Shown piece by piece: positions 1 to 8,788 of a stretch of DNA of 64,000 bases; position 1 is the first letter of the stretch; every line of letters starts with the position of its first letter. The notes beneath the pieces were generated by a model that did not search any database, had not been told where the DNA came from, and worked only from the letters and a program-made list of their open reading frames with translations. A program made the translations under genes and the position numbers. Origin of the DNA: Microbacterium sp. MF43 (GTDB lineage Bacteria > Actinomycetota > Actinomycetes > Actinomycetales > Microbacteriaceae). The stretch lies in assembly GCF_012847295.1 (NCBI RefSeq), contig NZ_JABBDY010000003.1, positions 496,001-560,000 of the forward strand, written 5' to 3'.

Positions 1-25
1 GCGTCTGCCATTCCGCCACACCGGC
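1..25 (-). tRNA. tRNA-Leu, 5' end only (cut by window edge)
   Basis: Read on the minus strand, these bases give a tRNA 5' end: acceptor GCCGGTG followed by the D-arm text TGGCGGAATGGCAGACGC. The GGCGGAAT...AGACGC core is the same as in the complete tRNA-Leu near 39.9 kb, so leucine identity is likely. The anticodon lies outside the window and cannot be read. Confidence 0.8.
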
Positions 26-73
26 AGGGCGGCTCGTGCCGCGCTACCGCGATTGACCATACCGTAGGATTCA

Positions 74-697
74 ATGGTGACTGAGCAGGAGCAGACCCCC
101 GCATCGCCCGCCTCGACCCCCCGTCGCGTGGTGGTGGCGGAGGACGAGTCGCTGATCCGACTCGACATCGTCGAGATCCTTCGCGACAACGGCTTCGACG
201 TCGTCGGTGAAGCGGGAGACGGCGAGACCGCCGTGCAGCTGGCCACCGACCTGCGCCCCGACCTCGTCATCATGGATGTCAAGATGCCGCAGCTCGACGG
301 CATCTCGGCCGCCGAGAAGCTCAGCAAGAACCACATCGCCCCCGTGGTGCTCCTCACCGCGTTCAGCCAGAAGGAGCTCGTCGAGCGCGCGAGCGAGGCC
401 GGCGCGCTGGCCTACGTCGTGAAGCCCTTCACGCCGAACGACCTCCTGCCGGCGATCGAGATCGCCCTGGCCCGCTACGAGCAGATCATCACGCTCGAGG
501 CCGAGGTCGCCGACATGGTCGAGCGCTTCGAGACCCGCAAGCTGGTCGACCGCGCCAAGGGCCTTCTCAACGAGAAGATGGGCCTCAGCGAGCCCGAGGC
601 GTTCCGGTGGATCCAGAAGGCGTCGATGGACCGCCGCCTCACGATGCAGGACGTCGCGAAGGCGATCATCGAGCAGCTCGCGCCCAAGAAGGGCTGA
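74..697 (+). CDS. ANTAR-domain response regulator (PdtaR-like)
   Basis: Cytoplasmic two-component response regulator with an RNA-binding output. An N-terminal receiver domain (about residues 18-130) shows the acidic pair in VVVAEDESLIRLD, the phospho-acceptor Asp in LVIMDVKMP and the conserved Lys in YVVKPF. The C-terminal ANTAR domain (about 140-200) carries the RKLVDRAKGLL and EPEAFRWIQKASMDRR helices. The family is known to act by antitermination on hairpin pairs in target mRNAs; M. tuberculosis PdtaR (Rv1626) is the best studied relative. No histidine kinase lies nearby. A -10-like TAGGAT at 65-70 sits six bases before a GTG at 77, so a leaderless start at 77 is an alternative to the ATG at 74. 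Confidence 0.93.
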   Translation: MVTEQEQTPASPASTPRRVVVAEDESLIRLDIVEILRDNGFDVVGEAGDGETAVQLATDLRPDLVIMDVKMPQLDGISAAEKLSKNHIAPVVLLTAFSQKELVERASEAGALAYVVKPFTPNDLLPAIEIALARYEQIITLEAEVADMVERFETRKLVDRAKGLLNEKMGLSEPEAFRWIQKASMDRRLTMQDVAKAIIEQLAPKKG

Positions 698-711
698 TCA
701 GATTTCGAGGA

Positions 712-735
712 GAGCGGATGCCGAGGCATCCGCTC
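712..735. terminator. Intrinsic terminator after the ANTAR regulator
   Basis: Perfect inverted repeat with 11-base arms (GAGCGGATGCC and GGCATCCGCTC) around GA, followed on the plus strand by TTCTTCATT. It lies between convergent genes and can serve both. The arms contain the GGATGCC/GGCATCC core also seen in hairpins at 15285 and 38509. Confidence 0.8.
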
Positions 736-739
736 TTCT

Positions 740-1168
740 TCATTCCCTGGGACGCGCCATGATGTGGTTCGTGATGCGAACCGTCGAGCAGCGCCGGCCC
801 TGATCGTCGGTGACGACGATCTCGTGCACCGTGATGGTGCGTCCGAGGTGCACCGGGGTGCACACGCCCGTCACGATTCCGGACGTCGCCGACCGGGTGT
901 GGGTCGCGTTGATGTCGACGCCGACGGCGAGGCGGTCGGGTCCGGCGTGCAGGTTCGCCGCCATGGAACCCAGCGATTCGCCGAGAACCACGTAGGCGCC
1001 GCCGTGGAGGAGGCCGACGGGCTGCGTGTTGCCCTCGACGGGCATGGTGGCCACGCAGCGCTCGATCGAGAACTCGACGAACTCGAGACCCATCTTCTCG
1101 GCGAGAGCACCCATCCCGCGGTTCGCCGCCCACTCGAGACCATCGATGTGCACGGGGGAGTCGGGCAT
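740..1168 (-). CDS. Hotdog-fold PaaI-type thioesterase
   Basis: A 142-residue single-domain hotdog protein expected to hydrolyse acyl-CoA thioesters in the cytoplasm. The family signature is visible at residues 49-66 (QPVGLLHGGAYVVLGES), where the HGG turn and the following acidic residue build the active site. The length is normal for the PaaI/YbdB group, whose members include aryl-CoA and hydroxybenzoyl-CoA thioesterases. The start is taken at MPDSPVH because upstream in-frame sequence is the antisense of polA. It is convergent with the ANTAR gene and divergent from polA. The substrate cannot be told from sequence. Confidence 0.88.
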   Translation of the reverse strand: MPDSPVHIDGLEWAANRGMGALAEKMGLEFVEFSIERCVATMPVEGNTQPVGLLHGGAYVVLGESLGSMAANLHAGPDRLAVGVDINATHTRSATSGIVTGVCTPVHLGRTITVHEIVVTDDQGRRCSTVRITNHIMARPRE

Positions 1169-1213
1169 GGCTGACCTTCGGGACGATGGGAAGGGGGTGT
1201 CTCCGGCCCTGGC

Positions 1214-1219
1214 TAGGCT
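1214..1219 (+). promoter_or_regulatory. Leaderless -10 (TAGGCT) of polA
   Basis: TAGGCT lies six bases upstream of the polA GTG. No Shine-Dalgarno sequence is present, so transcription would begin at or next to the start codon. Confidence 0.65.
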
Positions 1220-1225
1220 TACAGG

Positions 1226-3865
1226 GTGACGGACTCCGCAAAGCCTACCCTTCTCGTCGTGGACGGCCATTCGCTGGCGTATCGGGCGTTCTACGCCCTT
1301 CCCGTCGACAACTTCTCCACGAAGGACGGCCAGCACACGAACGGCATCTACGGGTTCCTCGCGATGCTGATCAACCTCATCAAGGCCGAGCGGCCGACGC
1401 ACATGGCGGTCGCCTTCGACACGTCGCGACAGTCCTTCCGCACGCGCGAGTACGCCGAGTACAAGGCGAACCGCTCCGAGACGCCCGCGGAGTTCAAGGG
1501 CCAGATCCCGATCCTCCAGGACTGCCTCGCGGCGATGAGCATCACCGTCCTCCAGAAAGAGGACTTCGAGGCCGACGACATCCTCGCGACGCTCGCGACC
1601 CAGGCGGCGGACGCGCATTTCGACGTGCTCGTCTGCTCGGGCGATCGCGACACGATCCAGCTCGTGGGCGACGACATCACGCTGCTCTACCCGAACGTCC
1701 AGGGGGTGTCGCAGCTCAAGCGGTACGACCGCCAGGCCGTGATCGACCGCTATGGCGTCCCGCCCGAGCAGTACCCCGACATCGCCGCGCTCGTGGGCGA
1801 GACGAGCGACAACCTCCCCGGTGTGCCGAAGGTGGGCGAGAAGACCGCGGTCAAGTGGCTCAACCAGTTCGGCTCCCTCGACGAGCTGCTCGACAACGCC
1901 GACAAGGTGACGGGCGTCGTCGGCAACAACCTGCGCGAGCACCTCGACGACGTGCGCCGCAACCGGGCGCTGAACCGTCTGCTGACCGACGTCGAGCTGC
2001 CCGTCACGATCGACGATCTGAAGGTGAAGCCGATGGATGCGCAGGCCGTGCGCGACATCTTCGCCCGACTCGAGTTCAAGACCCTCATTCCCCGCGTCGC
2101 CGAACTCGCGGGCATCGAGCAGCAGATGGCGGCCGTCGCGTCGGCAGCTGCGGTTCCGATGCCGGTCCCCGTCGAGCCGTCGCCGGCCGATCTGCTCGCG
2201 TGGCTCGAGGCGGCCAGGGCCGAAGTGGGCGTCACGATCGTGATCGAGGGCGGGCTGCCTCGCCGTGTGGGCTTCGCGACGGCGGATGCCGCGGCCGAGG
2301 CCGACTGGACGCCCGAGCTGCAGGCGGTGCTCGGTGACTGGTTCGCCTCGGACGCACCCAAGGTCTTCAGCGACGCCAAGCCGCAGGTGAAAGCGCTCCG
2401 CCGCGCGGGACTGCGCCTGGGTGGTCTCGCGTTCGACGTGATCGTCGCCGGGTGGCTGCTGCGCCCGAGCTTCCCCGACAAGACGCTCGCAGACCTCGTC
2501 GATCGCTACCTCGACGAGAAGCTCCCCGAGGCCGACCCCACGCAGCTCGTTCCCGAGACAGAGGGAGCCACGCCGGGTCAGCTCGCCTGGTTCGCGATGC
2601 GCGTCATGACGGCGCTGCGCGCCGAGTTGCCCGAGAGCGTGGCGACCGTCCTCGCCGACATCGAGCTGCCGACGCTCCTCACGCTCGCCGACATGGAGCT
2701 GGCCGGCGTGGCGGTGTCGCACGAGACTCTCTCCACCTTCTCGGGCGAGCTGGGGGAGCGGGCAGACGGCATCGCGCAGCAGGCCTACGCCGCGATCGGC
2801 CGCGAGGTCAATCTCGGCTCGCCCAAACAGCTGCAGGAGGTGCTCTTCGAGGAGCTGCAGCTGCCGAAGACCCGCAAGACCAAGACCGGGTACTCGACCG
2901 ATGCCGCCGTCCTCGCCGACCTCCAGGAGACGAACCCGCACCCGTTCCTCGACCTCCTGCTGCAGCACCGGGAGGCGACGAAGCTGCGCCAGATCATCGA
3001 GTCGCTCGACACGGCGATCGGCAGCGACGGCCGGATCCGCACGACCTATGTGCAGACCGGAAGCCAGACCGGGCGCCTCTCGAGCACCGACCCCAACCTG
3101 CAGAACATCCCGATCCGCACCGAGGAGAGCCGCCGCATCCGCTCGGCCTTCATCGTCGGCGACGGTTACGAAACACTGTTGACGGCCGACTACTCGCAGA
3201 TCGAGATGCGCATCATGGCGCACCTCTCGGAAGACCCCGGCCTCATCGAGGCGTTCAACTCCGGCGAGGACCTGCACCGCTACGTCGGGGCGCGGGTCTT
3301 CTCCGTCGACCCGGCCGATGTCACGCCGGCGATGCGCACGAAGGTGAAGGCCATGTCCTACGGCCTCGTCTACGGTCTCTCCGCGTTCGGCCTCTCCAAG
3401 CAGCTGCGCATCGAGCAGTCCGAGGCCAAGCAGCTCATGATGGAGTACTTCGCCCGCTTCGGCGCGGTCCGCGACTACCTGCGCTCCTCCGTCGAGCAGG
3501 CGCGCATCGACGGCTACACCGAGACGATCTTCGGTCGCCGGCGTCCGTTCCCCGACCTGGCGAGCCCCAACCGCGTCCTGCGTGAGAACGCCGAGCGCGC
3601 CGCGCTGAACGCCCCGATCCAGGGCAGCGCCGCCGACATCATGAAGATCGCGCTCTTCCACATCCACGACGACTTCACCGCCGCCGGCCTGCGATCGCGC
3701 GTGCTGCTGCAGATCCACGACGAACTCGTCGTCGAAGTGGCGCCGGGGGAGTGGGACGAGGCCGAGCGGATCGTCCACGAACGGATGGGCGATGCGGCGA
3801 CGCTGTCGGTTCCTCTCGACGTGCAGATCGGGCGCGGCGGCGACTGGAACGAAGCCGGGCACTGA
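1226..3865 (+). CDS. polA: DNA polymerase I
   Basis: An 879-residue family A polymerase for Okazaki fragment maturation and repair synthesis. The N-terminal 5' nuclease domain begins LLVVDGHSLAYRAFYAL and includes the Asp-rich DFEADDILATLA and CSGDRDTIQLV motifs. The polymerase domain shows motif A (LTADYSQIEMRIMAHL), motif B (KVKAMSYGLVYGLSAFG) and motif C (LQIHDELVVEV, near residue 835). The central 3'-5' exonuclease fold lacks the catalytic acidic pair: VIEGGLP stands where proofreading enzymes have DTE. This loss is usual for actinobacterial and Thermus PolI. GTG start is supported by the TAGGCT hexamer six bases upstream. Confidence 0.98.
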   Translation: MTDSAKPTLLVVDGHSLAYRAFYALPVDNFSTKDGQHTNGIYGFLAMLINLIKAERPTHMAVAFDTSRQSFRTREYAEYKANRSETPAEFKGQIPILQDCLAAMSITVLQKEDFEADDILATLATQAADAHFDVLVCSGDRDTIQLVGDDITLLYPNVQGVSQLKRYDRQAVIDRYGVPPEQYPDIAALVGETSDNLPGVPKVGEKTAVKWLNQFGSLDELLDNADKVTGVVGNNLREHLDDVRRNRALNRLLTDVELPVTIDDLKVKPMDAQAVRDIFARLEFKTLIPRVAELAGIEQQMAAVASAAAVPMPVPVEPSPADLLAWLEAARAEVGVTIVIEGGLPRRVGFATADAAAEADWTPELQAVLGDWFASDAPKVFSDAKPQVKALRRAGLRLGGLAFDVIVAGWLLRPSFPDKTLADLVDRYLDEKLPEADPTQLVPETEGATPGQLAWFAMRVMTALRAELPESVATVLADIELPTLLTLADMELAGVAVSHETLSTFSGELGERADGIAQQAYAAIGREVNLGSPKQLQEVLFEELQLPKTRKTKTGYSTDAAVLADLQETNPHPFLDLLLQHREATKLRQIIESLDTAIGSDGRIRTTYVQTGSQTGRLSSTDPNLQNIPIRTEESRRIRSAFIVGDGYETLLTADYSQIEMRIMAHLSEDPGLIEAFNSGEDLHRYVGARVFSVDPADVTPAMRTKVKAMSYGLVYGLSAFGLSKQLRIEQSEAKQLMMEYFARFGAVRDYLRSSVEQARIDGYTETIFGRRRPFPDLASPNRVLRENAERAALNAPIQGSAADIMKIALFHIHDDFTAAGLRSRVLLQIHDELVVEVAPGEWDEAERIVHERMGDAATLSVPLDVQIGRGGDWNEAGH

Positions 3866-3897
3866 CCGGCCGTTTGGCGCGCCGCGGGACGGCTCTT

Positions 3898-3903
3898 TAG
3901 GCT
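3898..3903 (+). promoter_or_regulatory. Leaderless -10 (TAGGCT) of the DUF885 gene
   Basis: TAGGCT seven bases before the ATG at 3911, with no Shine-Dalgarno sequence between. Confidence 0.65.
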
Positions 3904-3910
3904 CGATCCC

Positions 3911-5584
3911 ATGACTGACGAAACACGCACGCCCACGCCGATCGACACGATCGCTGACGCTTGGGTCGACACGCTGGCGGAGCTCGAGCCCACGCTGGCG
4001 ACCTACATCGGACGCTCCGAGTTCAACGACCGCTTCGGCGACTACAGCCCGGCCGGTCAACAGCGCCTCACCGAGGAAGGCCGAAAGACGCTGGCGGCGC
4101 TGGCCGCCGCCACCCCGGTCGACGACATCGACGCCGTCACCAAGGAAGACCTCGCGCGCGAGATCGAGCTCGGCATCGAGCTCGACGATGCGAAGTGGCA
4201 TCTGCGCGACATCAACGTCATCGCCTCGCACGCTCAGAACATCCGCTCCGCGTTCGACCTGATGCCCACCGCAACGCCGGACGACTGGTCGGTCATCGCG
4301 ACGCGCCTGAAGGCCGTTCCCGCGGCGATCGATGGCTACATCGAGACGCTGCGCACCGGCATCCAGCAGGGCGTCGTGCCCGCGCGTCGGCAGGTCACCG
4401 AGGTCGTCTCGCAGATCGGGCGCTACACCGAGGACGGGGGCTTCTTCGCCGCCTTCGCGGCCGAGGCCGCCCCGGCCGAGGGACAGCTTCCGGCATCGCT
4501 CGCCCGTGACCTCGCCGACAACGCGAACGCTGCCCGCGTCGCGTACGACCAGCTCGCGGAGTTCCTCGGCACCGAGCTCGCACCGGCGTCCTCCGAGAAG
4601 GACGCGGTGGGTCGCGAGCTCTACGCGCTCCATTCGCGCCGCTTCCTCGGCGCGACCGTCGATCTCGACGAGACGTACGAGTGGGGCGTCGAGGAGCTCG
4701 CCCGCATGGTCGCCGAGCAGGAGTCGATCGCGCGCGAGATCAAGGCGGGAGCATCGGTCGAAGAGGCTGTGGCCTTCCTCGAGCAGGACGAGAGCCGCAA
4801 GCTGCACGGCACCGACGCCCTGCAGCGCTGGATGCAGGAGACGAGCGACCGCGCTGTCGCCGAGCTCGGCCGCACGCACTTCGACATCGCGGAGCCCATC
4901 CGCAAGCTCGAGTGCATGATCGCGCCGACCAAGGAAGGCGGGATCTACTACACCGGTCCGACCGACGACTTCTCGCGTCCGGGCCGCATGTGGTGGTCGG
5001 TTCCCGAGGGAGTCGAGTCGTTCGACACCTGGCGTGAGCTGACGACGGTGTATCACGAGGGTGTTCCGGGTCACCACCTCCAGATCGCGCAGGCTGTCTA
5101 CAACCGCGCGCAGCTCAACACCTATCGCCGGCTCCTCGGCGGCACCTCCGGCCATGCGGAGGGATGGGCCCTCTACGCAGAGCGGCTCATGGAGCAGCTG
5201 GGCTACCTCGACGACCCCGCCGACCGTCTCGGCATGCTCGACGGCCAGCGCATGCGAGCCGCTCGTGTCGTGCTCGACATCGGCGTCCACCTCGAGAAGC
5301 AGCGCCCCGACGGCGAGGGGGTGTGGGATGCCGACTTCGCGCTCGACTTCATGCGCCACAACGTCAACATGCCCGACGAGTTCGTGAAGTTCGAGGTCAA
5401 CCGCTACCTCGGCTGGCCGGGCCAGGCTCCCTCCTACAAGGTGGGTCAGCGCATCTGGGAGCAGCTGCGCGACGAGGTCGCCGAGCGCGAGGGCGCCGAG
5501 TTCTCGATCAAGCGCTTCCACAAGCGCGCGCTCGACATCGGCGGCGTCGGCCTCGACACCCTGCGCAGCGCCCTTTCGCGCTGA
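3911..5584 (+). CDS. DUF885 family metallopeptidase-like protein
   Basis: A 557-residue soluble protein of the DUF885 family, which is related to gluzincin peptidases. The zinc-site signature HEGVPGHHLQ lies at about residues 381-390, and the downstream GHAEGWALYAERL segment supplies the expected third ligand (Glu). No signal peptide or membrane segment is visible, so a cytoplasmic carboxypeptidase- or oligopeptidase-like role is probable. The length is normal for bacterial members. Convergent with the phosphoribosyltransferase, separated by only 12 bases. The substrate is unknown. Confidence 0.9.
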   Translation: MTDETRTPTPIDTIADAWVDTLAELEPTLATYIGRSEFNDRFGDYSPAGQQRLTEEGRKTLAALAAATPVDDIDAVTKEDLAREIELGIELDDAKWHLRDINVIASHAQNIRSAFDLMPTATPDDWSVIATRLKAVPAAIDGYIETLRTGIQQGVVPARRQVTEVVSQIGRYTEDGGFFAAFAAEAAPAEGQLPASLARDLADNANAARVAYDQLAEFLGTELAPASSEKDAVGRELYALHSRRFLGATVDLDETYEWGVEELARMVAEQESIAREIKAGASVEEAVAFLEQDESRKLHGTDALQRWMQETSDRAVAELGRTHFDIAEPIRKLECMIAPTKEGGIYYTGPTDDFSRPGRMWWSVPEGVESFDTWRELTTVYHEGVPGHHLQIAQAVYNRAQLNTYRRLLGGTSGHAEGWALYAERLMEQLGYLDDPADRLGMLDGQRMRAARVVLDIGVHLEKQRPDGEGVWDADFALDFMRHNVNMPDEFVKFEVNRYLGWPGQAPSYKVGQRIWEQLRDEVAEREGAEFSIKRFHKRALDIGGVGLDTLRSALSR

Positions 5585-5596
5585 GCGCCGGCGAGA

Positions 5597-6226
5597 TCAC
5601 CCGCGGAGGTCGTCGGACAGCAGTCCCACGACCTCCGCGTCGCTCGTCTGCGTGAAATCGTCGTAGAACTCACCGACCGCCCAGAAGTCTCGCGCGCGGT
5701 GAGGGCACACGTACTCGTCGACGGCATCGGTCGGCGGCCTCCAGTCCGCCGGGGCCACGGGAACTGCCAGCACGATCGACGCCGCGCCCTGGGCGCGCAG
5801 CGACCTGCACGCGGCGGTCGCACTCGCTCCGGTCGCCACGCCGTCATCGACGACGATCACGGTCCGCCCCTTGATGCGCTCACGTGAGGAGCCGAACAGG
5901 GCGGTCCGGCGCCGCAGCTCGGCGCGTTCCCGCTCCTCCACCGATGCGAGCTCTTCCGGAGAAACCCCGCTCGACCGCCGCGCGGCATCGTTCAGCACGC
6001 GCACATCGTCGGCGATCGCGCCGACGGCGAACTCCTCGTGCGCGGGCGCGCCCAGCTTCCTGACCACGGTCGCCACGAGCGGCAGCTGGAGCGTCCGCGC
6101 GACTTCGGCCGCCACGACGACGCCGCCACGCGGGATGCCGGCGACGACGGCACCCGTGCCGCGCCAGTCCTCGAGCGCTGCCGCGAGCTCGCGCCCGGCG
6201 TCGGCCCGATCGGCGAAGATGGCCAT
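5597..6226 (-). CDS. Phosphoribosyltransferase-domain protein
   Basis: A 209-residue protein with a type I phosphoribosyltransferase fold. The PRPP-binding signature VIVVDDGVATGASATA is intact at about residues 120-135, and the N-terminal VVAGIPRGGVVVAAEVA segment is typical of this stand-alone group. Relatives have often been fused or linked to hydrolases and their base specificity is unknown. The start at MAIFADR is preferred over upstream ATG codons because TACCGT sits exactly six bases before it. It could salvage a base or handle another PRPP substrate. Confidence 0.85.
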   Translation of the reverse strand: MAIFADRADAGRELAAALEDWRGTGAVVAGIPRGGVVVAAEVARTLQLPLVATVVRKLGAPAHEEFAVGAIADDVRVLNDAARRSSGVSPEELASVEERERAELRRRTALFGSSRERIKGRTVIVVDDGVATGASATAACRSLRAQGAASIVLAVPVAPADWRPPTDAVDEYVCPHRARDFWAVGEFYDDFTQTSDAEVVGLLSDDLRG

Positions 6227-6232
6227 ACCGCC

Positions 6233-6238
6233 ACGGTA
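6233..6238 (-). promoter_or_regulatory. Leaderless -10 (TACCGT) of the phosphoribosyltransferase gene
   Basis: Minus-strand TACCGT six bases before the ATG at 6226; no Shine-Dalgarno sequence. Confidence 0.55.
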
Positions 6239-6336
6239 CGCGCGTGGCATCCGCTTGTCTTGTGGGAATGCCGCGCACCCCGCAGTGGTTCCCACTCACG
6301 CGCGATCCATTCGTGCGAATGGAAAGGATGCTTCGG

Positions 6337-7374
6337 ATGACTGAACTCGCCGCCGTCGAGCTGGGACTCGACACCTTCGGAGACGTGACCCGCGACGACT
6401 CGGGCGAGCTGCTCAGCGACGCGCAGACGATCCGCAACGTCGTCGAGCAGGCCGTTCTCGCCGACCGCGTGGGACTGTCGTTCTTCGGAGTGGGGGAGCA
6501 CCACCGCCCGGAGTTCGCCGTCTCGAGCCCCGAGATCGTGCTCGCCGCCGCCGCGGCCCGCACCGAGAACATCCACCTGGGAACTGCTGTCACGGTGCTC
6601 TCGAGCGATGATCCCGTTCGGGTGTACGAGCGCTTCGCCACGCTCGACGCCGTCTCGAACGGGCGTGCCGAGGTGATCCTCGGCCGTGGATCGTTCATCG
6701 AGTCCTTCCCGCTGTTCGGCTACGACCTGCGCGATTACGAGACGCTGTTCGACGAGAAGCTCGACCTGTTCTCGAAGCTCCTGGACGAGAAGCCGGTCAC
6801 GTGGCAGGGCACGCTCCGCGCGCCGCTGACCGACGCCGACGTCTTCCCCAAGACCGAGAACGGCCTGCGCGCCTGGGTCGGCGTCGGCGGCACTCCCGAG
6901 TCCGTGGTGCGTGCGGCCCGCTATGGCTACGGGCTCATGCTGGCCATCATCGGCGGCCCGGCGGACCGGTTCCGGCCTTTCGCGGACCTCTACCGCCGAT
7001 CGCTCACGACGTTCGAGCACGAGCCGCTTCCCATCGGCGTGCACTCGCCGGGACACGTCGCCGAGACCGACCAGCAGGCCTGGGACGAGGCGTACGAGGG
7101 TTTCGCCGCCATGAACAACACCATCGGCCGCGAGCGGGGCTGGCCGCCGTACAGCCGCATGCGCTTCCAGCGCGACGTCGGTCCCGAAGGCGCCCTGTAC
7201 GTCGGCTCGCCCCAGACCGTGGCCCGCAAGATCGCCGACACCGTGAAGACCCTCGGCGTCGAGCGCTTCGACATGAAGTTCTCGACCGGCACGCTCTCGC
7301 ACGAGCGCACGATGCGCTCGATCGAGCTCTACGGCACCGAGGTCGCGCCACTCGTGCGCGACATGCTCTCGTAG
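6337..7374 (+). CDS. LLM-class flavin-dependent oxidoreductase
   Basis: A 345-residue luciferase-like TIM-barrel monooxygenase, expected to use reduced FMN or F420 to oxidise an unknown small substrate. Recognisable segments are LGLDTFGDVTRDDSGELL at the N-terminus, FFGVGEHHRPEFAVSSPE (the strand carrying the substrate-site His) and the family-typical GRGSFIESFPLFGYDL. The ATG at 6337 is chosen because GGAAAGG at 6321-6327 gives a good ribosome site nine bases away; upstream ATG codons have none. It stands alone between divergent PRTase and the downstream MFS gene, which has its own promoter. Confidence 0.9.
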   Translation: MTELAAVELGLDTFGDVTRDDSGELLSDAQTIRNVVEQAVLADRVGLSFFGVGEHHRPEFAVSSPEIVLAAAAARTENIHLGTAVTVLSSDDPVRVYERFATLDAVSNGRAEVILGRGSFIESFPLFGYDLRDYETLFDEKLDLFSKLLDEKPVTWQGTLRAPLTDADVFPKTENGLRAWVGVGGTPESVVRAARYGYGLMLAIIGGPADRFRPFADLYRRSLTTFEHEPLPIGVHSPGHVAETDQQAWDEAYEGFAAMNNTIGRERGWPPYSRMRFQRDVGPEGALYVGSPQTVARKIADTVKTLGVERFDMKFSTGTLSHERTMRSIELYGTEVAPLVRDMLS

Positions 7375-7398
7375 GCGCCGCGGGATCCCCATCGTCCG

Positions 7399-7404
7399 TA
7401 GCAT
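7399..7404 (+). promoter_or_regulatory. Leaderless -10 (TAGCAT) of the MFS gene
   Basis: TAGCAT six bases before the ATG at 7411. Confidence 0.6.
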
Positions 7405-7410
7405 GACGCT

Positions 7411-8769
7411 ATGACGGATGCCGACACCCGCGTCCCCGCGACGACCTCCGAGCGCCTCGACCGGCTGCCCTTCACGCAACGGCACCTGCGGGTGCTGACG
7501 GGGTCGGGGATCGGATGGGCGCTGGATGCGATGGACGTCGGGCTCATCTCGTTCGTCATCGCCGCACTCGCTGTCCAGTGGCAGCTGCAGCCCCAGGAGA
7601 CGGCCTGGATCGCGTCGGTCGGCTTCATCGGCATGGCGGTCGGCGCGAGTGCCGGCGGGCTCATCGCCGACCGCATCGGGCGCCGCTCGGTGTTCGCCAT
7701 CACCCTGCTCGTGTACGGGCTCGCGACAGGCGCGAGCGCGCTCGTCGGCGGGCTCGCGGCGCTCCTCGTGCTCCGCTTCCTCGTCGGCCTCGGGCTCGGC
7801 GCCGAATTGCCGGTCGCATCGACGTATGTGAGCGAGTTCGCGCCGGCACGGATGCGCGGTCGACTCATCGTCTTCCTCGAGGCATTCTGGGCCGTCGGCT
7901 GGACGGCGGCAGCGCTCATCGGCTACTTCGTCATCCCCGCATCGGATGCCGGCTGGCGGTGGGCGTTCGCCCTCGGCGCGCTTCCCGCGGCGTACGCGCT
8001 GTTCGTGCGCTGGGGTCTTCCCGAGTCGGCTCGCTGGCTGGAGCGACGGGGACGCCACACCGAGGCCGACGCAGTGGTTCGCACCTTCGAGGCCGCCGCG
8101 GGGGAGAGGGCGCCGACCGTCACCGGGTCTGCGGCGCCCCTCATCGAACCCCCCGTCGCCTCCTCGGTCGGCTCGCGTCTGGCCGGGCTGTGGTCGCGGG
8201 AGTTCCGCGCACGCACCGCCTGCCTGTGGCTGGTGTGGTTCTGCGTCAACTTCTCGTACTACGGCGCGTTCATCTGGATCCCGTCGATCCTCGTCGCGCA
8301 GGGCTACGACCTGGTGCGCTCCTTCGGATTCACGCTCATCATCACGCTGGCGCAGCTGCCGGGGTATGCGGTCGCGGCGTGGCTCATCGAGGTGTGGGGC
8401 CGACGGCTGACGCTGTCGGTGTTCCTCGTCGGGTCCGCGGTCGCCGCGGTGTTCTTCGGCACCGCGACCACGGAGGGCGCGGTCATCGCCGCCGGAATGG
8501 CGCTGTCGTTCTTCAACCTCGGCGCGTGGGGAGCGCTGTACGCCGTCACCCCCGAGATGTACCCCACCTCGCTGCGCGCGACCGGATCCGGCTGGGCCGC
8601 CGGCGCCGGGCGCATCGCCTCGATCATCGCTCCGCTCGCGGTACCCCTGCTTCTCGCCGCGGGTGGGGCACCGACCCTCTTCGTCGTCTTCGCGGCCTTC
8701 TTCGGCATCGCCGCCCTCGCCGCGTGGGGCCTCGCCGACCGCCGGGGCGCCGCCCTGGACGACCGCTGA
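7411..8769 (+). CDS. MFS transporter, sugar/aromatic-acid symporter type
   Basis: A 452-residue inner-membrane permease with about twelve hydrophobic segments. The MFS loop motif appears as GGLIADRIGRRSVF after helix 2, and PESARWLERRGR ends the first half, as in the sugar porter and aromatic acid:H+ symporter families. The N-terminal DAMDVGLISF segment in helix 1 (Asp near residue 40) resembles metabolite:H+ symporters for aromatic acids or niacin. The substrate is unknown and the neighbours give no pathway clue. Confidence 0.88.
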   Translation: MTDADTRVPATTSERLDRLPFTQRHLRVLTGSGIGWALDAMDVGLISFVIAALAVQWQLQPQETAWIASVGFIGMAVGASAGGLIADRIGRRSVFAITLLVYGLATGASALVGGLAALLVLRFLVGLGLGAELPVASTYVSEFAPARMRGRLIVFLEAFWAVGWTAAALIGYFVIPASDAGWRWAFALGALPAAYALFVRWGLPESARWLERRGRHTEADAVVRTFEAAAGERAPTVTGSAAPLIEPPVASSVGSRLAGLWSREFRARTACLWLVWFCVNFSYYGAFIWIPSILVAQGYDLVRSFGFTLIITLAQLPGYAVAAWLIEVWGRRLTLSVFLVGSAVAAVFFGTATTEGAVIAAGMALSFFNLGAWGALYAVTPEMYPTSLRATGSGWAAGAGRIASIIAPLAVPLLLAAGGAPTLFVVFAAFFGIAALAAWGLADRRGAALDDR

Positions 8770-8776
8770 CCAGCCC

Positions 8777-8782
8777 TAGGCT
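8777..8782 (+). promoter_or_regulatory. Leaderless -10 (TAGGCT) of the first SGNH hydrolase
   Basis: TAGGCT six bases before the ATG at 8789; the GTG at 8786 would be only three bases away, so the ATG is preferred. Confidence 0.6.
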
Positions 8783-8788
8783 GGAGTG

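Noticed and set aside
1200-1219. Possible PafBC (RecA-independent damage) box before polA
   Set aside because: GTGTCTCCG matches TTGTCRGTG at only about five of nine positions, although its eight-base distance to TAGGCT is right.
740-5521. A continuous 1593-codon open frame on the minus strand across polA and DUF885
   Set aside because: Only the last 142 codons form a real (thioesterase) gene; the rest is the antisense of polA and DUF885 with repetitive composition typical of a GC-rich shadow.
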